A stretch of 64,000 nucleotides of DNA from Streptomyces pactum (lineage in GTDB: Bacteria > Actinomycetota > Actinomycetes > Streptomycetales > Streptomycetaceae). Each line of letters opens with the position of its first letter. Position 1 is the stretch's first letter. Positions 17,340-25,953 of the stretch are shown here, piece by piece. A program made the translations under genes and the position numbers. Below the pieces are notes generated by a model that was given only the letters and a program-made list of their open reading frames with translations, was not told the DNA's origin and searched no databases. The DNA lies in the NCBI RefSeq assembly GCF_002005225.1, contig NZ_CP019724.1, positions 7,041,001 to 7,105,000 on the forward strand, read 5' to 3'.

Positions 17340-18758
17340 ATGTTCGATCCGGTCATAGCGCCCAGCGGTACGCTGCTCGGCCTGCTTCAGCGGGGTCGCG
17401 GCGACGGCACGCTGCATGCGCTCACCGCTCCGCGCGCCGAAGCGCTCGCGGCACTGAACCACTGCGTGCTGCACGACCCCCGCCACGACTGGCAGGTCGA
17501 GAACCGCTCCCTCTACTACGCCCGCCTCTACCTCGATCTCAACGGCGAGCTGGACGCGATCGAGGCCCACCTCTTCGACCCCGAGGACGTCCTGGACGCC
17601 GACGAGTCACGCACCGGGCTGGCCCTCGCCGTCCTCGGCCACCTCGCCTCCTACGGCAGGCTGGACGCGCTGCGGTTGTTGCGCAGGTACGCCGCCCACG
17701 GCGTCAACTGGGCGTGGGCCCTGGACGAGCTGGCGCTGCGCGACGACGACGCCGGTCTGCGCGCGCTCGCCGCGCCCGTGCTGGCGCGCTTCCCGCACAA
17801 TGCCGAGGGCGACGCCGAGCTGGCCGTCGCCGTGCGGGACGCCTTCGAACCCCGGCCCTGGCGGCTGTGGGCCGACGATCCGCGCGAATCGATCGCCACG
17901 CGCGTGCGCGCCGCTCACGAGACGGGCAGCTTCGACCGCTGGCAGCGGCAGATGAGCCCCACCGGACCGCGCCCGGGCTGGAGCGTCCGGGCCGTGTTCG
18001 AGTGGGCCCAGCAGGGCGTCGAGCGCGGCGCCGCGCTCCATGTGCCCGCCGCCCGGTGCCTCACGGCCGTCGCCGGCCCGGAGGACCGCCCCGAGATCGT
18101 CGAGGCCGCCCGGTCCGGCGACGAGGGCGCCCGATGTACCGCCCTGCGCTATCTCGCCGACGGCAACGACCCGGAGGCCCTCGGCCTGATCGAGGGCGCC
18201 GTGACCAACGGCTCGACGCCGGTCGTGGAGGCCGCCGTCGCCGCCTTCGAGCGGCTGCGCAGCCTCGCCGCCGTCGACCTGGCACGCCGCTGGGTGCACC
18301 GGCCCGACGCCCTCGGCGCCGCCGCCGGGCGCGTACTCGCCTGCCGGGGCGGGACCAAGGACCGCGACCTCGTCCTCGCCGCGCTGCGGGAGGCGGTACG
18401 GGGTGAAGGCCCCGACGCGCCGACCCTGTGGACCCTCGTCGACGGCACCGGCCGGCTCGGCATCGTCTGCGCCGCACCCGTACTGCGCCACATCTACCGC
18501 GAGACCGCCTCCTCCCACCTGCGCGGGCGGGCCGCCCGCGCGCTGGCCGCCACCGACCCGTCCTTCGCCGCGGGGTTCGCCATCGAGTGCCTGTGGGACT
18601 GCGAGGAGACCACCCGCGAACTCGCCGCCCGCCACGCGGAGACCGGCGACAACCGCGTCGTCGAACGACTGCGCCGGCTCGCCGCCGATCCGGCCGAGGA
18701 GGACGAGGTCCAGACGGCCGTACGCAGCCGCTTCGGACCGGACGCGCCCGCCGTGTGA
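17340..18758 (+). CDS. HEAT/PBS-lyase-like helical repeat protein
   Basis: A 472-residue all-helical protein. The C-terminal two thirds consist of HEAT-like repeats such as ARCLTAVAGPEDRPEIVEAA, GARCTALRYLADGNDPEALG and VVEAAVAAFERLRSLAAVDLA, a scaffold type used for protein contacts. The N-terminal part (MFDPVIAPSGTLLGLLQRGR) looks conserved and unlike the repeats. The ATG at 17340 is 9 bases after GTGAGG. No signal peptide or membrane span is present. It is on its own transcript, possibly behind a 19-codon leader ORF. Its partner and process are unknown. Confidence 0.8.
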   Translation: MFDPVIAPSGTLLGLLQRGRGDGTLHALTAPRAEALAALNHCVLHDPRHDWQVENRSLYYARLYLDLNGELDAIEAHLFDPEDVLDADESRTGLALAVLGHLASYGRLDALRLLRRYAAHGVNWAWALDELALRDDDAGLRALAAPVLARFPHNAEGDAELAVAVRDAFEPRPWRLWADDPRESIATRVRAAHETGSFDRWQRQMSPTGPRPGWSVRAVFEWAQQGVERGAALHVPAARCLTAVAGPEDRPEIVEAARSGDEGARCTALRYLADGNDPEALGLIEGAVTNGSTPVVEAAVAAFERLRSLAAVDLARRWVHRPDALGAAAGRVLACRGGTKDRDLVLAALREAVRGEGPDAPTLWTLVDGTGRLGIVCAAPVLRHIYRETASSHLRGRAARALAATDPSFAAGFAIECLWDCEETTRELAARHAETGDNRVVERLRRLAADPAEEDEVQTAVRSRFGPDAPAV

Positions 18759-19423
18759 GCGGGCGGGGCCGGCCTCGAGCAGGAGCGGGGACGGCTGCGA
18801 GGACGGGGGAGACGGCTGCGAGGACGGGCAGGGACGGCTTGGAAGGCGGAGGAGACGGCCAGGGCGGGCAGGTCGGCTCGCGGGCGCTCGAGCGTGAGCG
18901 GCGGGAGGGGGCCGTACGGTCGCGGGCTCGTGTCCGGCCCATGTGAGGCGGACCCGACGTGGTCTTCGGCGCGAGCCGCCGCCCCGCTTAGGCCGTCCGC
19001 GCGCCAGGCTCTCGCCCACGAGGCCGTCCGCTCGGGATGCCGCGGGGCCGCCGGCCGTCCGCGCGTGAGGCCGCGGGGCCGCCGGCCGTCCGGTCTCGTG
19101 CACTGGCCCGGCCCGGCCCGGGCGTCGCTCCACCGGTCCGCCGGGCCCGGTCCCCGCGTGCGGGCGGCCCCCGCCCGAGCGGGCGTCGTCGCTGCGGGTC
19201 GCCGGGCGCCGTTCCGCGGGGCGCCGGATGCCGTCCTCGCGTGCCGCCAGGTGTCTTCCCCTTGTGCGTCCGCCCGGCGGGTGAACGACGGATGGCCCGC
19301 GGGTACGGCGGGCGTGGCCGCGGTCTGCCCCGCTCGGGCGGGCAGGGCAACGCTCATGGGACGTTCCTCGACCGGAAAGATCGACGTTGACGCGAGCACG
19401 TCCGGTTCGGCGACAACACCGGC
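18759..19423. other. 665-base gap without a convincing gene
   Basis: Open frames here on both strands are Arg/Pro/Gly-rich and lack good starts, so I see no supported gene. The stretch is repetitive: GACGGCTGCGAGGACGGG occurs twice near 18788 and 18809, and a 23-base sequence is repeated at 19039 and 19070. A TTGACG near 19385 could be the -35 of the downstream glycosyltransferase operon, but its -10 is weak. Confidence 0.55.
19039..19092 (+). repeat. Two copies of a 23-base sequence, period 31
   Basis: The identical 23 bases beginning GCCGCGGGGCCGCCGGCC occur at 19039-19061 and 19070-19092. Confidence 0.85.
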
Positions 19424-20551
19424 ATGCGTGTCGTCATCGTGACCGAATCCTTTCCCCCTGATGTGAACGGCGTCGCCCACTGCGCGCTCCAGACCGCCCG
19501 GCACCTCGTCGACCGCGGTCACGACTGCGTCGTCGTCGCCCCGGCCCCCGCTCCCGGCAACGGGGCGGACGCCTCCGCCCCGTGCCCCCTCGTCCGGATT
19601 CCCTCCCTCCCGCTCCCCGGCTACCCCCAGGTCCGCGTCGCTCTCCCCAGCCGGCGCGTGGCCGCCGCGATCGCCGACCACCGTGCCGACCTCGTCCACC
19701 TGGCCGGCCCCTTCGTCCTGGGCGTGCGGGGCATGGCCGCCGCCGCCAGGCTCGGTGTCCCCGCCGTCGCCGTCTACCAGACCGACCTCGCCGGATACGC
19801 CCGTACGTACATGGGGGCGGGCGAGGCGGCGGCCTGGCGGCGCATCCGTTCCGTGCACTCCGCCGCCGACCTCACCCTCGCCCCGTCCGGTGCGGCTCTG
19901 CGCGACCTCCGGGCGCACGGCGTGCCCCGGGTCGGCCTGTGGCCGCGCGGGGTGGACACCGTCCGCTTCCGGCCCGACCGGCGCGACGAGGCACTGCGCC
20001 GCGAACTCGCCCCGCACGGGGAGCTGATCGTCGGCTACGTCGGGCGGCTCGCCCCCGAAAAGCAGGTGGAGCTGCTCGCCGGTGTCTGCGGCCTGGACGG
20101 CGTGCGCGTCGTGGTGGTCGGCGACGGACCCAGCCGGCCCGGCCTGGAGCAGGCACTGCCCGGCGCGGTCTTCCTCGGCCGCCGTACGGGCGACGACCTC
20201 GCCCGGGTCTTCGCCTCACTGGACGTCTTCGCGCACACCGGCCCCTTCGAGACGTTCTGCCAGACCGTGCAGGAGGCCATGGCGAGCGGTGTGCCCGTCG
20301 TCGCGCCCGCCGCGGGCGGTCCGCTGGACCTCGTGGCCGACGGCCGCACCGGGCTGCTCGTGCCACCGCGCGACGCCGCCGCCGTACGGGACGCGGTGTG
20401 GTCGCTGACCGCCGACCCCGCGCTGCGGGCCGCGTACGGGGCGGCCGGGCGGGCGGCCGTCGAGGGGCGTACCTGGGCTGCCGTCGGCGACCGGCTGATC
20501 GGTCACTACACGGACGTCCTCACCTCGCGGAAGGCGGTGATGGCGGCATGA
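19424..20551 (+). CDS. GT4 glycosyltransferase, mannosyltransferase-like
   Basis: A 375-residue GT-B fold glycosyltransferase of family 4. The N-terminal acceptor half shows TESFPPDVNGVAHCALQTARHL and HLAGPFVLGVRG; the C-terminal nucleotide-sugar half shows GYVGRLAPEKQVELL, VVVVGDGPSRPGLE and the family Glu motif in GPFETFCQTVQEAMASGVPVV. Overall it resembles the actinobacterial MgtA/PimB type, GDP-mannose-dependent alpha-mannosyltransferases acting on glycolipids. It is the first gene of a coupled set: its TGA overlaps the next start as ATGA. It probably acts at the cytoplasmic face of the membrane. Donor and acceptor are inferred only. Confidence 0.88.
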   Translation: MRVVIVTESFPPDVNGVAHCALQTARHLVDRGHDCVVVAPAPAPGNGADASAPCPLVRIPSLPLPGYPQVRVALPSRRVAAAIADHRADLVHLAGPFVLGVRGMAAAARLGVPAVAVYQTDLAGYARTYMGAGEAAAWRRIRSVHSAADLTLAPSGAALRDLRAHGVPRVGLWPRGVDTVRFRPDRRDEALRRELAPHGELIVGYVGRLAPEKQVELLAGVCGLDGVRVVVVGDGPSRPGLEQALPGAVFLGRRTGDDLARVFASLDVFAHTGPFETFCQTVQEAMASGVPVVAPAAGGPLDLVADGRTGLLVPPRDAAAVRDAVWSLTADPALRAAYGAAGRAAVEGRTWAAVGDRLIGHYTDVLTSRKAVMAA

Positions 20552-21708
20552 GCGGCGCGCTGCGGATCGTCCGGCTCGCCAACTTCGTCGCACCCGCGTC
20601 CGGCGGCCTGCGCACCGCGCTGCGCGAGCTGGGCAAGGGCTTCCGGGCGGCCGGACACGACCCGGTCCTCGTCGTCCCCGGCGAGTACGCCGACGACCGG
20701 GAGACCGAACAGGGCCGGGTGATCACCCTGCCGGGGCCGTTGCTGCCGGGCACCGGCGGCTACCGCGTCCTGACCGGCAAGCGACGCGTGGCCGCACTGC
20801 TGGAGGAGCTGGCGCCCGACCGGCTGGAGGTCTCCGACCGCACCACGCTGCGCTGGACCGGCAAGTGGGCCCGGCGGGCCAGGGTCCCCGCCGTGATGGT
20901 CTCCCACGAGACCACCGACGGTGTGCTGCGCACCTGGGGTCTGCCCGAGCGGACCGCCCTGCGCACCGCCGACGCCCTCAACATCCGTACGGCGCACACC
21001 TACGCGCGCGTGGTGTGCACCACGGAGTTCGCCGAGCGCGAGTTCGTCCGTGTCGGAGCCCGCAACGTCGTACGGGCGCCCCTCGGCGTCGATCTGACCG
21101 GGCGACACCCGGCGCTGCGCGATCCCGGGCTGCGCGCCCGGCACGCGCGCGTGGACGAGACGCTTCTCGTGATGTGCTCCCGGCTGTCCGTGGAGAAACG
21201 GCCCGGTACGGCGCTCGACGCGCTGGCGGCGCTGCGTCGGCGCGGGGAGCGGGCGGTGCTGGTGGTGGCCGGGGACGGGCCGTTGCGCCCGCGGCTCGAA
21301 CAGAGGGCGCGGGTGCGCGGGCTGCCGGTGACCTTCCTCGGCCACGTCGCCGACCGCGGGCTGCTCGGCGCGCTCCAGGCGTCCGCCGACGTGTGTCTGG
21401 CCCCCGGGCCGGCCGAGACCTTCGGGCTGGCCGCGCTTGAGGCGATGGCCTGCGGCACGCCCGTGGTGGCCAGCGCGTCCTCCGCGCTGCCGGAGGTGAT
21501 CGGCGCCGCCGGGGCCGTCGCCGCCGACCACGGGGAGGCCTTCGCGGACGCGGTGGACCTCCTTCTCGGCCGCCGGGAGGCGGACCGGCGGGAGGCGGCA
21601 CGCGCGCGTGCCGAGTGTTTCGGCTGGGACGCGGCGGTCGAGGCGTTCCTGGCCGCGCACGACGCGACGGCCCCCACGCGTCCCGTCCTGCCGGAGACGG
21701 TCTCATGA
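20548..21708 (+). CDS. GT4 glycosyltransferase, second of pair
   Basis: A 386-residue family 4 glycosyltransferase. The glycine-rich N-terminal loop is FVAPASGGLRTALRELGKGF; the C-terminal half has SRLSVEKRPGTALDAL, VVAGDGPLRPRLEQRA and APGPAETFGLAALEAMACGTPVV with the conserved Glu pair. The start ATG at 20548 overlaps the previous stop (ATGA), and its own stop overlaps the SGNH gene start in the same way. The pair plus an esterase-type gene suggests assembly and trimming of a mannosylated envelope glycolipid, which is inference. Confidence 0.87.
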   Translation: MSGALRIVRLANFVAPASGGLRTALRELGKGFRAAGHDPVLVVPGEYADDRETEQGRVITLPGPLLPGTGGYRVLTGKRRVAALLEELAPDRLEVSDRTTLRWTGKWARRARVPAVMVSHETTDGVLRTWGLPERTALRTADALNIRTAHTYARVVCTTEFAEREFVRVGARNVVRAPLGVDLTGRHPALRDPGLRARHARVDETLLVMCSRLSVEKRPGTALDALAALRRRGERAVLVVAGDGPLRPRLEQRARVRGLPVTFLGHVADRGLLGALQASADVCLAPGPAETFGLAALEAMACGTPVVASASSALPEVIGAAGAVAADHGEAFADAVDLLLGRREADRREAARARAECFGWDAAVEAFLAAHDATAPTRPVLPETVS

Positions 21709-22530
21709 GACGCGTCCGGTTCGTGGCCCTCGGCGACTCGCTCACCGAAGGCGTGGGAGACCCGGTGGGTGACGGATGGCGCGGCTGGGCCGCGCTGCTC
21801 GCCGCCGGGCTCGCCGAGTTCACCAACCTCGCCCTCGGCGGGGCGCAGACCCGTGACGTGGCCGAGCGGCAACTGCCCGCGGCTCTCGCCCTGCGCCCCG
21901 ACGCCGCGTCCGTCGTCGTCGCGTCAACGACACCCTGCGCCGCACCTTCGACCTTGGCGCCGTCGCCGCCCGGCTCGACACGGTGTACGCCGCGTCGAGG
22001 GCCGGGGCGCGCTGCTGCTCACGGCGCGTCTGCCGGACCCCGGGGCGATGCTCGGGCTGCCGGATGTGCCGGCCCGCCCGCTGGCCCGGCGGCAACGGGG
22101 GGTCAACGCCGTGGTGCACGCCCTGTCCGACCGTTACGGGGCCGTGCACCTGCACGCGAGCGAGGGCGACTGGATCCCGGACCGCGCCATGTGGAGCGCC
22201 GACCGGCTGCACCCCGGCGAGCGGGGCCACCGGCAACTGGCGCTGCGTTGCCACGGCTCGCTCGCCGAGCGCGGCGACGTCACCGGGCCCGCGCCCTCGC
22301 CCGAGAACGAGTTCCCCGCGCCCAGCAGGTCGGCGAGCCTGCGGTGGCTGGCCACGGCAGGCACCGGCTGGGTGGCCCGGCGCTGCACCGACCTGCTGCC
22401 CCAACTGCTGGCGTTGGCCGCCGACGAACTGCGGCACCGCGCGCGCGGGAGGAGCGCCCGGCTCGACCTGCGCACCTCCGCCGCGATCTCCGCCGCGCTG
22501 TCGGCGACGGAGCGACCCGAGGTGGCGTGA
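21705..22530 (+). pseudogene. SGNH/GDSL hydrolase broken by two frameshifts
   Basis: The gene starts ATG at 21705 (ATGA overlap with the preceding stop) and encodes FVALGDSLTEGVGDP, the catalytic Ser block. At about 21920 one base is missing: the frame should continue VVVVGVNDTLRRTFD but GGCGTC is reduced to GCGTC, removing the Gly of the GxND block. The correct middle piece then runs to about 21992, where a second single base appears lost (GCGGTC to GCGTC). The C-terminal part continues in the third frame, LLLTARLPDPGAMLGL to the catalytic SADRLHPGERGH. Reassembled, it would be a full-length ~275-residue lipase/esterase-like enzyme. Either it is a pseudogene or the assembly has two G-dropout errors. 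Confidence 0.8.
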
Positions 22531-22587
22531 CCGGCGGCGCGAAAGCGCGAGCCGGTACGGCCGCGTGTCCCAGGCCGAACGGACTGC

Positions 22588-22643
22588 GGAGCACGGACGG
22601 TGCAGCCCGGACCGTGGAGCACGGACGGTAAAGCCCGGACCGC
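22588..22643 (+). repeat. Two tandem copies of a 28-base unit
   Basis: Units at 22588-22615 and 22616-22643 share GGAGCACGGACGGT and AGCCCGGACCG, differing at three positions. They lie between the SGNH pseudogene and pxpC, a 284-base gap otherwise without a supported gene. Confidence 0.8.
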
Positions 22644-22814
22644 GGAGTGCGGCCCCCAAGTACCCACGTGGCCACCTCCCCGTGGTCGTACGGTGTAGGT
22701 GCTCGCGCACGTCGGCACGTCGGCACGCCGGCATGCGGGCCGCCGACCTCGGCGTCGGGCACCCGGCGTACGCGGCACGGCGGCGTCCGTGTTCGCATGG
22801 GCCGTACGGCGGTG

Positions 22815-23684
22815 TCAGCGCCTGCGTACGGCCACGAAACGCACCGGTGTCCCGGGTGCCGCCTGGGCCGCCGCCGGGAGGTCGGCGGTGCGGACCACAC
22901 CGATCACCGGGTAGCCGCCGGTCGTCGGATGGTCGGCCAGGAACACGACCGGTCTGCCGTCGGGCGGCACCTGAACCGCGCCCAGCACCATCCCCTCACT
23001 GGGGAGTTCGCCGGAGCGGGCGCGTTGCAGTGCCGGTCCGTCCACGCGCAGTCCGATGCGGTTGCTCGCGGACGACACCCGGTACGCGCGCGAGGTGAAC
23101 GTCCGTACCGCCTCCGGCGTGAACCAGTCGGCGCGCGGGCCCGGCGTCACCCGCAGGACCAGCTCCGACGGAGGCGCCGGCTGCGGGGCGACGTCCACGC
23201 GCGCGTGCCGCCCGCGCGGTCGCCCCAGGGGCAGCACCACGCCGTCGGCGAGGGGCGGTGGGCCGAGGCCGGACAGCAGGTCGGTGGAGCGGCTGCCGAG
23301 GACCGGCTCGACGAGGATGCCGCCGGAGACGGCCACATAGCTGCGGACGCCGGAGTCGGCCGCTCCGACGTTCAGCAGGGCGCCGGCCGGCACACCGACC
23401 GGCGCCCCCCAGGGCACCGGCCGTCCGTCCACCGTCACCGGGCAGGGGGCGCCGCCGACCGCCACCGCCACCGCGCACCGCGGCCGCAGGGCGCAGCCGG
23501 TGAGCGTGGTCTCCAGGACCGCGGCGTCGGGCGGGCAGCCGACCAGCCGGAGGACCAGCGCCGCCGCGGGCGCGTCGAGCGCGCCGGAGCGGGGGACGCC
23601 GAGGTGCGCGTGGCCGGGCCGGCCCCGGTCCTGGACGGTGGTCAGGGCCCCGGCCCGGACGACGGCGAGCGCACGGTCCGTCAT
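22815..23684 (-). CDS. pxpC: 5-oxoprolinase subunit C
   Basis: A 289-residue PxpC/KipA-type subunit of the ATP-dependent prokaryotic 5-oxoprolinase, which opens 5-oxoproline to glutamate. The conserved start LAVVRAGALTTVQDRGRPGHAHLGVPRSGALD and VAVSGGILVEPVLGSRSTDLLSGLGG-like segment are diagnostic. ATG at 23684 overlaps the pxpB stop as ATGA and has AGGGGGG upstream. It is the last gene of a minus-strand operon running from the MFS permease. With PxpA and PxpB it should form one enzyme. Confidence 0.93.
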   Translation of the reverse strand: MTDRALAVVRAGALTTVQDRGRPGHAHLGVPRSGALDAPAAALVLRLVGCPPDAAVLETTLTGCALRPRCAVAVAVGGAPCPVTVDGRPVPWGAPVGVPAGALLNVGAADSGVRSYVAVSGGILVEPVLGSRSTDLLSGLGPPPLADGVVLPLGRPRGRHARVDVAPQPAPPSELVLRVTPGPRADWFTPEAVRTFTSRAYRVSSASNRIGLRVDGPALQRARSGELPSEGMVLGAVQVPPDGRPVVFLADHPTTGGYPVIGVVRTADLPAAAQAAPGTPVRFVAVRRR

Positions 23685-24319
23685 GGACCCCCCTGATGCC
23701 CGCACCGGGGTCCGCGCGGGACGAACCGCACGCGCGTGCCGGGCGACAGCAGCGCCGCGGGAACGCGCGTGTGGTCCCACAGCACGGCGTCCGTGCTGCC
23801 GATCAACTGCCAGCCGCCCGGCGACGAGCGCGGGTACACGCCGGTGTACGGACCCGCCAGTGCCACCGAACCGGCCGGTACCGCCGTGCGCGGGGTGTCC
23901 CGGCGCGGGACGTCGTAGCGCGCGGGCAGACCGGTGAGGTACCCGAATCCGGGCGCGAACCCGCAGAAGGCGACGTGGAACTCGGTACCCGCGTGGACGC
24001 GGCCCACCTCGTCCTCCGCCACCCCCCAGTGCGCGGCGACATCAGCCAGGTCCGGACCGTCGTAGCGGACCGGGATCTCGACGACGCGACCCGCGCGCGG
24101 GGCAGCGGGCGGCACGTCGGCGGCGGCCAGTTCCGAGGCCGGCCGGGCCGGGTCGGCGAGGCCGTCGAGGAGGACGGTGCGGGCCGCCGGGACGATCTCC
24201 CGGGCCACGAGCGTGCCCTCCGCGCGGCGCCGCAGCAGATCCGCGTGCAGTGCCTCGGCCTCCTCGCCCGAGGAGACCTCGACGAGCAGGGCGTCGTCAC
24301 CGACCGGCAGGACGTTCAT
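23681..24319 (-). CDS. pxpB: 5-oxoprolinase subunit B
   Basis: A 212-residue PxpB/KipI-type protein. It begins MNVLPVGDDALLVEVSSGEEA and carries the conserved HVAFCGFAPGFGYLTGLP and AGSVALAGPYTGVYPRSSPGGWQLIG. The start at 24319 overlaps the pxpA stop (ATGA), and its stop overlaps the pxpC start, so the three subunits are translationally coupled. KipI-type proteins were first described as kinase inhibitors in Bacillus, but the A-B-C order marks 5-oxoprolinase. Confidence 0.93.
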   Translation of the reverse strand: MNVLPVGDDALLVEVSSGEEAEALHADLLRRRAEGTLVAREIVPAARTVLLDGLADPARPASELAAADVPPAAPRAGRVVEIPVRYDGPDLADVAAHWGVAEDEVGRVHAGTEFHVAFCGFAPGFGYLTGLPARYDVPRRDTPRTAVPAGSVALAGPYTGVYPRSSPGGWQLIGSTDAVLWDHTRVPAALLSPGTRVRFVPRGPRCGHQGGP

Positions 24320-25074
24320 GCGAAGGCCTCCACGCGGACGCCCGACGCCGCCAGCCGCTTGTGGATCCGGCGGGCCAGTTCCACCGCGCCGGACGTGTCG
24401 CCGTGCACGCACAGGGAGCGGGCCCGGACCTCGACACGCGCCCCGGAGAGCGCGGTGACCGTGCCGGAGACGGCCAGGCCAACCGAGCGCTCCACGACGG
24501 CGTCCGGGTCGGCGACCACGGAGCCCTCCCGGCCGCGCGGCACCAGTGTGCCCTCGTCGGTGTAGGCGCGGTCGGCGAACGCCTCGGTGACGACCGGCAG
24601 CCCGGCCCGGCCGGCCAGTTCCAGCACGCGTGAGCCGGGCAGCCCGAGCACGGGCAGCGCACCGCCCGCGAGGAGCACACCGTCGACGACCGCCGCGGCC
24701 TGCTCCTCGTCCCGCACCACCCGGTTGTACAGGGCACCGTGCGGTTTGACGTACGCCACGCGTGTGCCGGCCGCGCGCGCGAACACCTCCAGGGCGCCGA
24801 TCTGGTAGGCCACCTCGGCCGCCAGCTCGGCGGGCGGCACGTCCATCGCGCGCCGCCCGAAACCGGCCAGGTCCCGGTAGGAGACCTGGGCGCCGACCGT
24901 CACACCCCGCTGGGCCGCCAGCTCGCACACCCGTCGCATGGTGGCCGGGTCCCCGGCATGGAACCCGCACGCCACGTTGGCGCTGGTGACGACCGTGAGC
25001 AGGCCCTCGTCGTCGGTGAGGCGCCAGCGGCCGAAACCCTCGCCGAGGTCGGCGTTGAGGTCGATCGAGGTCAT
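24316..25074 (-). CDS. pxpA: 5-oxoprolinase subunit A (LamB/YcsF family)
   Basis: A 252-residue LamB/YcsF-family protein, the catalytic TIM-barrel-like subunit of prokaryotic 5-oxoprolinase. Conserved segments are IDLNADLGEGFGRW, SANVACGFHAGDP, GAQVSYRDLAGFGRR, YVKPHGALYN and SLCVHGDT. It is followed by pxpB with an ATGA overlap and preceded by the D-glutamate-cyclase-like gene 45 bases away. Together these genes should return 5-oxoproline, a cyclised glutamate, to glutamate. Confidence 0.95.
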   Translation of the reverse strand: MTSIDLNADLGEGFGRWRLTDDEGLLTVVTSANVACGFHAGDPATMRRVCELAAQRGVTVGAQVSYRDLAGFGRRAMDVPPAELAAEVAYQIGALEVFARAAGTRVAYVKPHGALYNRVVRDEEQAAAVVDGVLLAGGALPVLGLPGSRVLELAGRAGLPVVTEAFADRAYTDEGTLVPRGREGSVVADPDAVVERSVGLAVSGTVTALSGARVEVRARSLCVHGDTSGAVELARRIHKRLAASGVRVEAFA

Positions 25075-25119
25075 GTCTCCAGTGTCTCCGGTCTCCGGTG
25101 TGTGTCGGGGCGTCCCGGG

Positions 25120-25953
25120 TCAGAGGACGCGGTACTGCTCGTCCCGTGCGTCGGTGACGAACATCTGCCCCGGCGCGTGGGTGAGGGCGAAGGGCGGGCG
25201 CGAGGTCATGACCGCTGCCTGCGGGGTCACGCCGCAGGCCCAGAACACCGGGATGTCGTCCGGCTCGCCGTCCACCGGGTCGCCGAAGTCCGGGCGGCCG
25301 GGGTCGTCGATGCCGAGCGCCGACGGATCGCCGCAGTGCACCGGGCTCCCGTGCACCGCCGGGAGCAGGCTGGTCTCGCGGATCGCCGCCGACAGGTGAG
25401 CGGGCGGCACCGGGCGCATGGACACCACCATCGGCCCGTGCAGCCGTCCGGCCGGACGGCACTGCCGCGTGGTGACGTACATCGGGACGTTGCGCCCCTG
25501 CTCGACGTGGCGGATCGGGACGCCCGCCGCGGTCAGCGCCCACTCGAAGGTGAAGCTGCAGCCGATCAGGAACGACACCAGGTCGTCCCGCCAGTGCGCG
25601 CGTACGTCCGTCGGCTCGTCCACCAGCTCGCCGTCCCGCCACACCCGGTAGCGCGGCAGATCGGTGCGCAGGTCGGCGCCGTCGGCGAGCGCGGTGGTCC
25701 AGGACCCGGCGTCCGTGACGTCGAGGACCGGGCAGGGCTTCGGGTTGCGGGCGCAGAACAACAGCATGTCGTAGGCCCAGTCGGCGGGCACCGAGATCAG
25801 GTTGGCCTGGGTGTGGCCGGCCGCGATCCCGGCCGTGGGGCCGGACAACCCCTCCCGGAAGCGGGAGCGGGCCGTTTTCGGGCTCCACGCGCGCGCGTGC
25901 TCGTCGGCGAGAGCGATGGGACGGTCCTCGGGCACGGGATGCGAGTGCTTCAC
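25120..25953 (-). CDS. D-glutamate cyclase-like / DUF1445 putative hydro-lyase
   Basis: A 277-residue protein of the YcsI/DUF1445 family. Conserved segments include [57 protein letters not shown] and FWACGVTPQ. The mammalian relative converts D-glutamate to 5-oxo-D-proline; bacterial members are annotated only as putative hydro-lyases. Its place between a permease and pxpABC fits a D-glutamate or oxoproline route. The start is GTG at 25953, overlapping the permease stop as GTGA. Which direction or substrate is used cannot be read from the sequence. Confidence 0.85.
   Translation of the reverse strand: MKHSHPVPEDRPIALADEHARAWSPKTARSRFREGLSGPTAGIAAGHTQANLISVPADWAYDMLLFCARNPKPCPVLDVTDAGSWTTALADGADLRTDLPRYRVWRDGELVDEPTDVRAHWRDDLVSFLIGCSFTFEWALTAAGVPIRHVEQGRNVPMYVTTRQCRPAGRLHGPMVVSMRPVPPAHLSAAIRETSLLPAVHGSPVHCGDPSALGIDDPGRPDFGDPVDGEPDDIPVFWACGVTPQAAVMTSRPPFALTHAPGQMFVTDARDEQYRVL

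Noticed and set aside
18894..19442. Plus-strand frame in the gap before the glycosyltransferases
   Set aside because: Low-complexity translation without a ribosome site, and it runs into the glycosyltransferase start in another frame.
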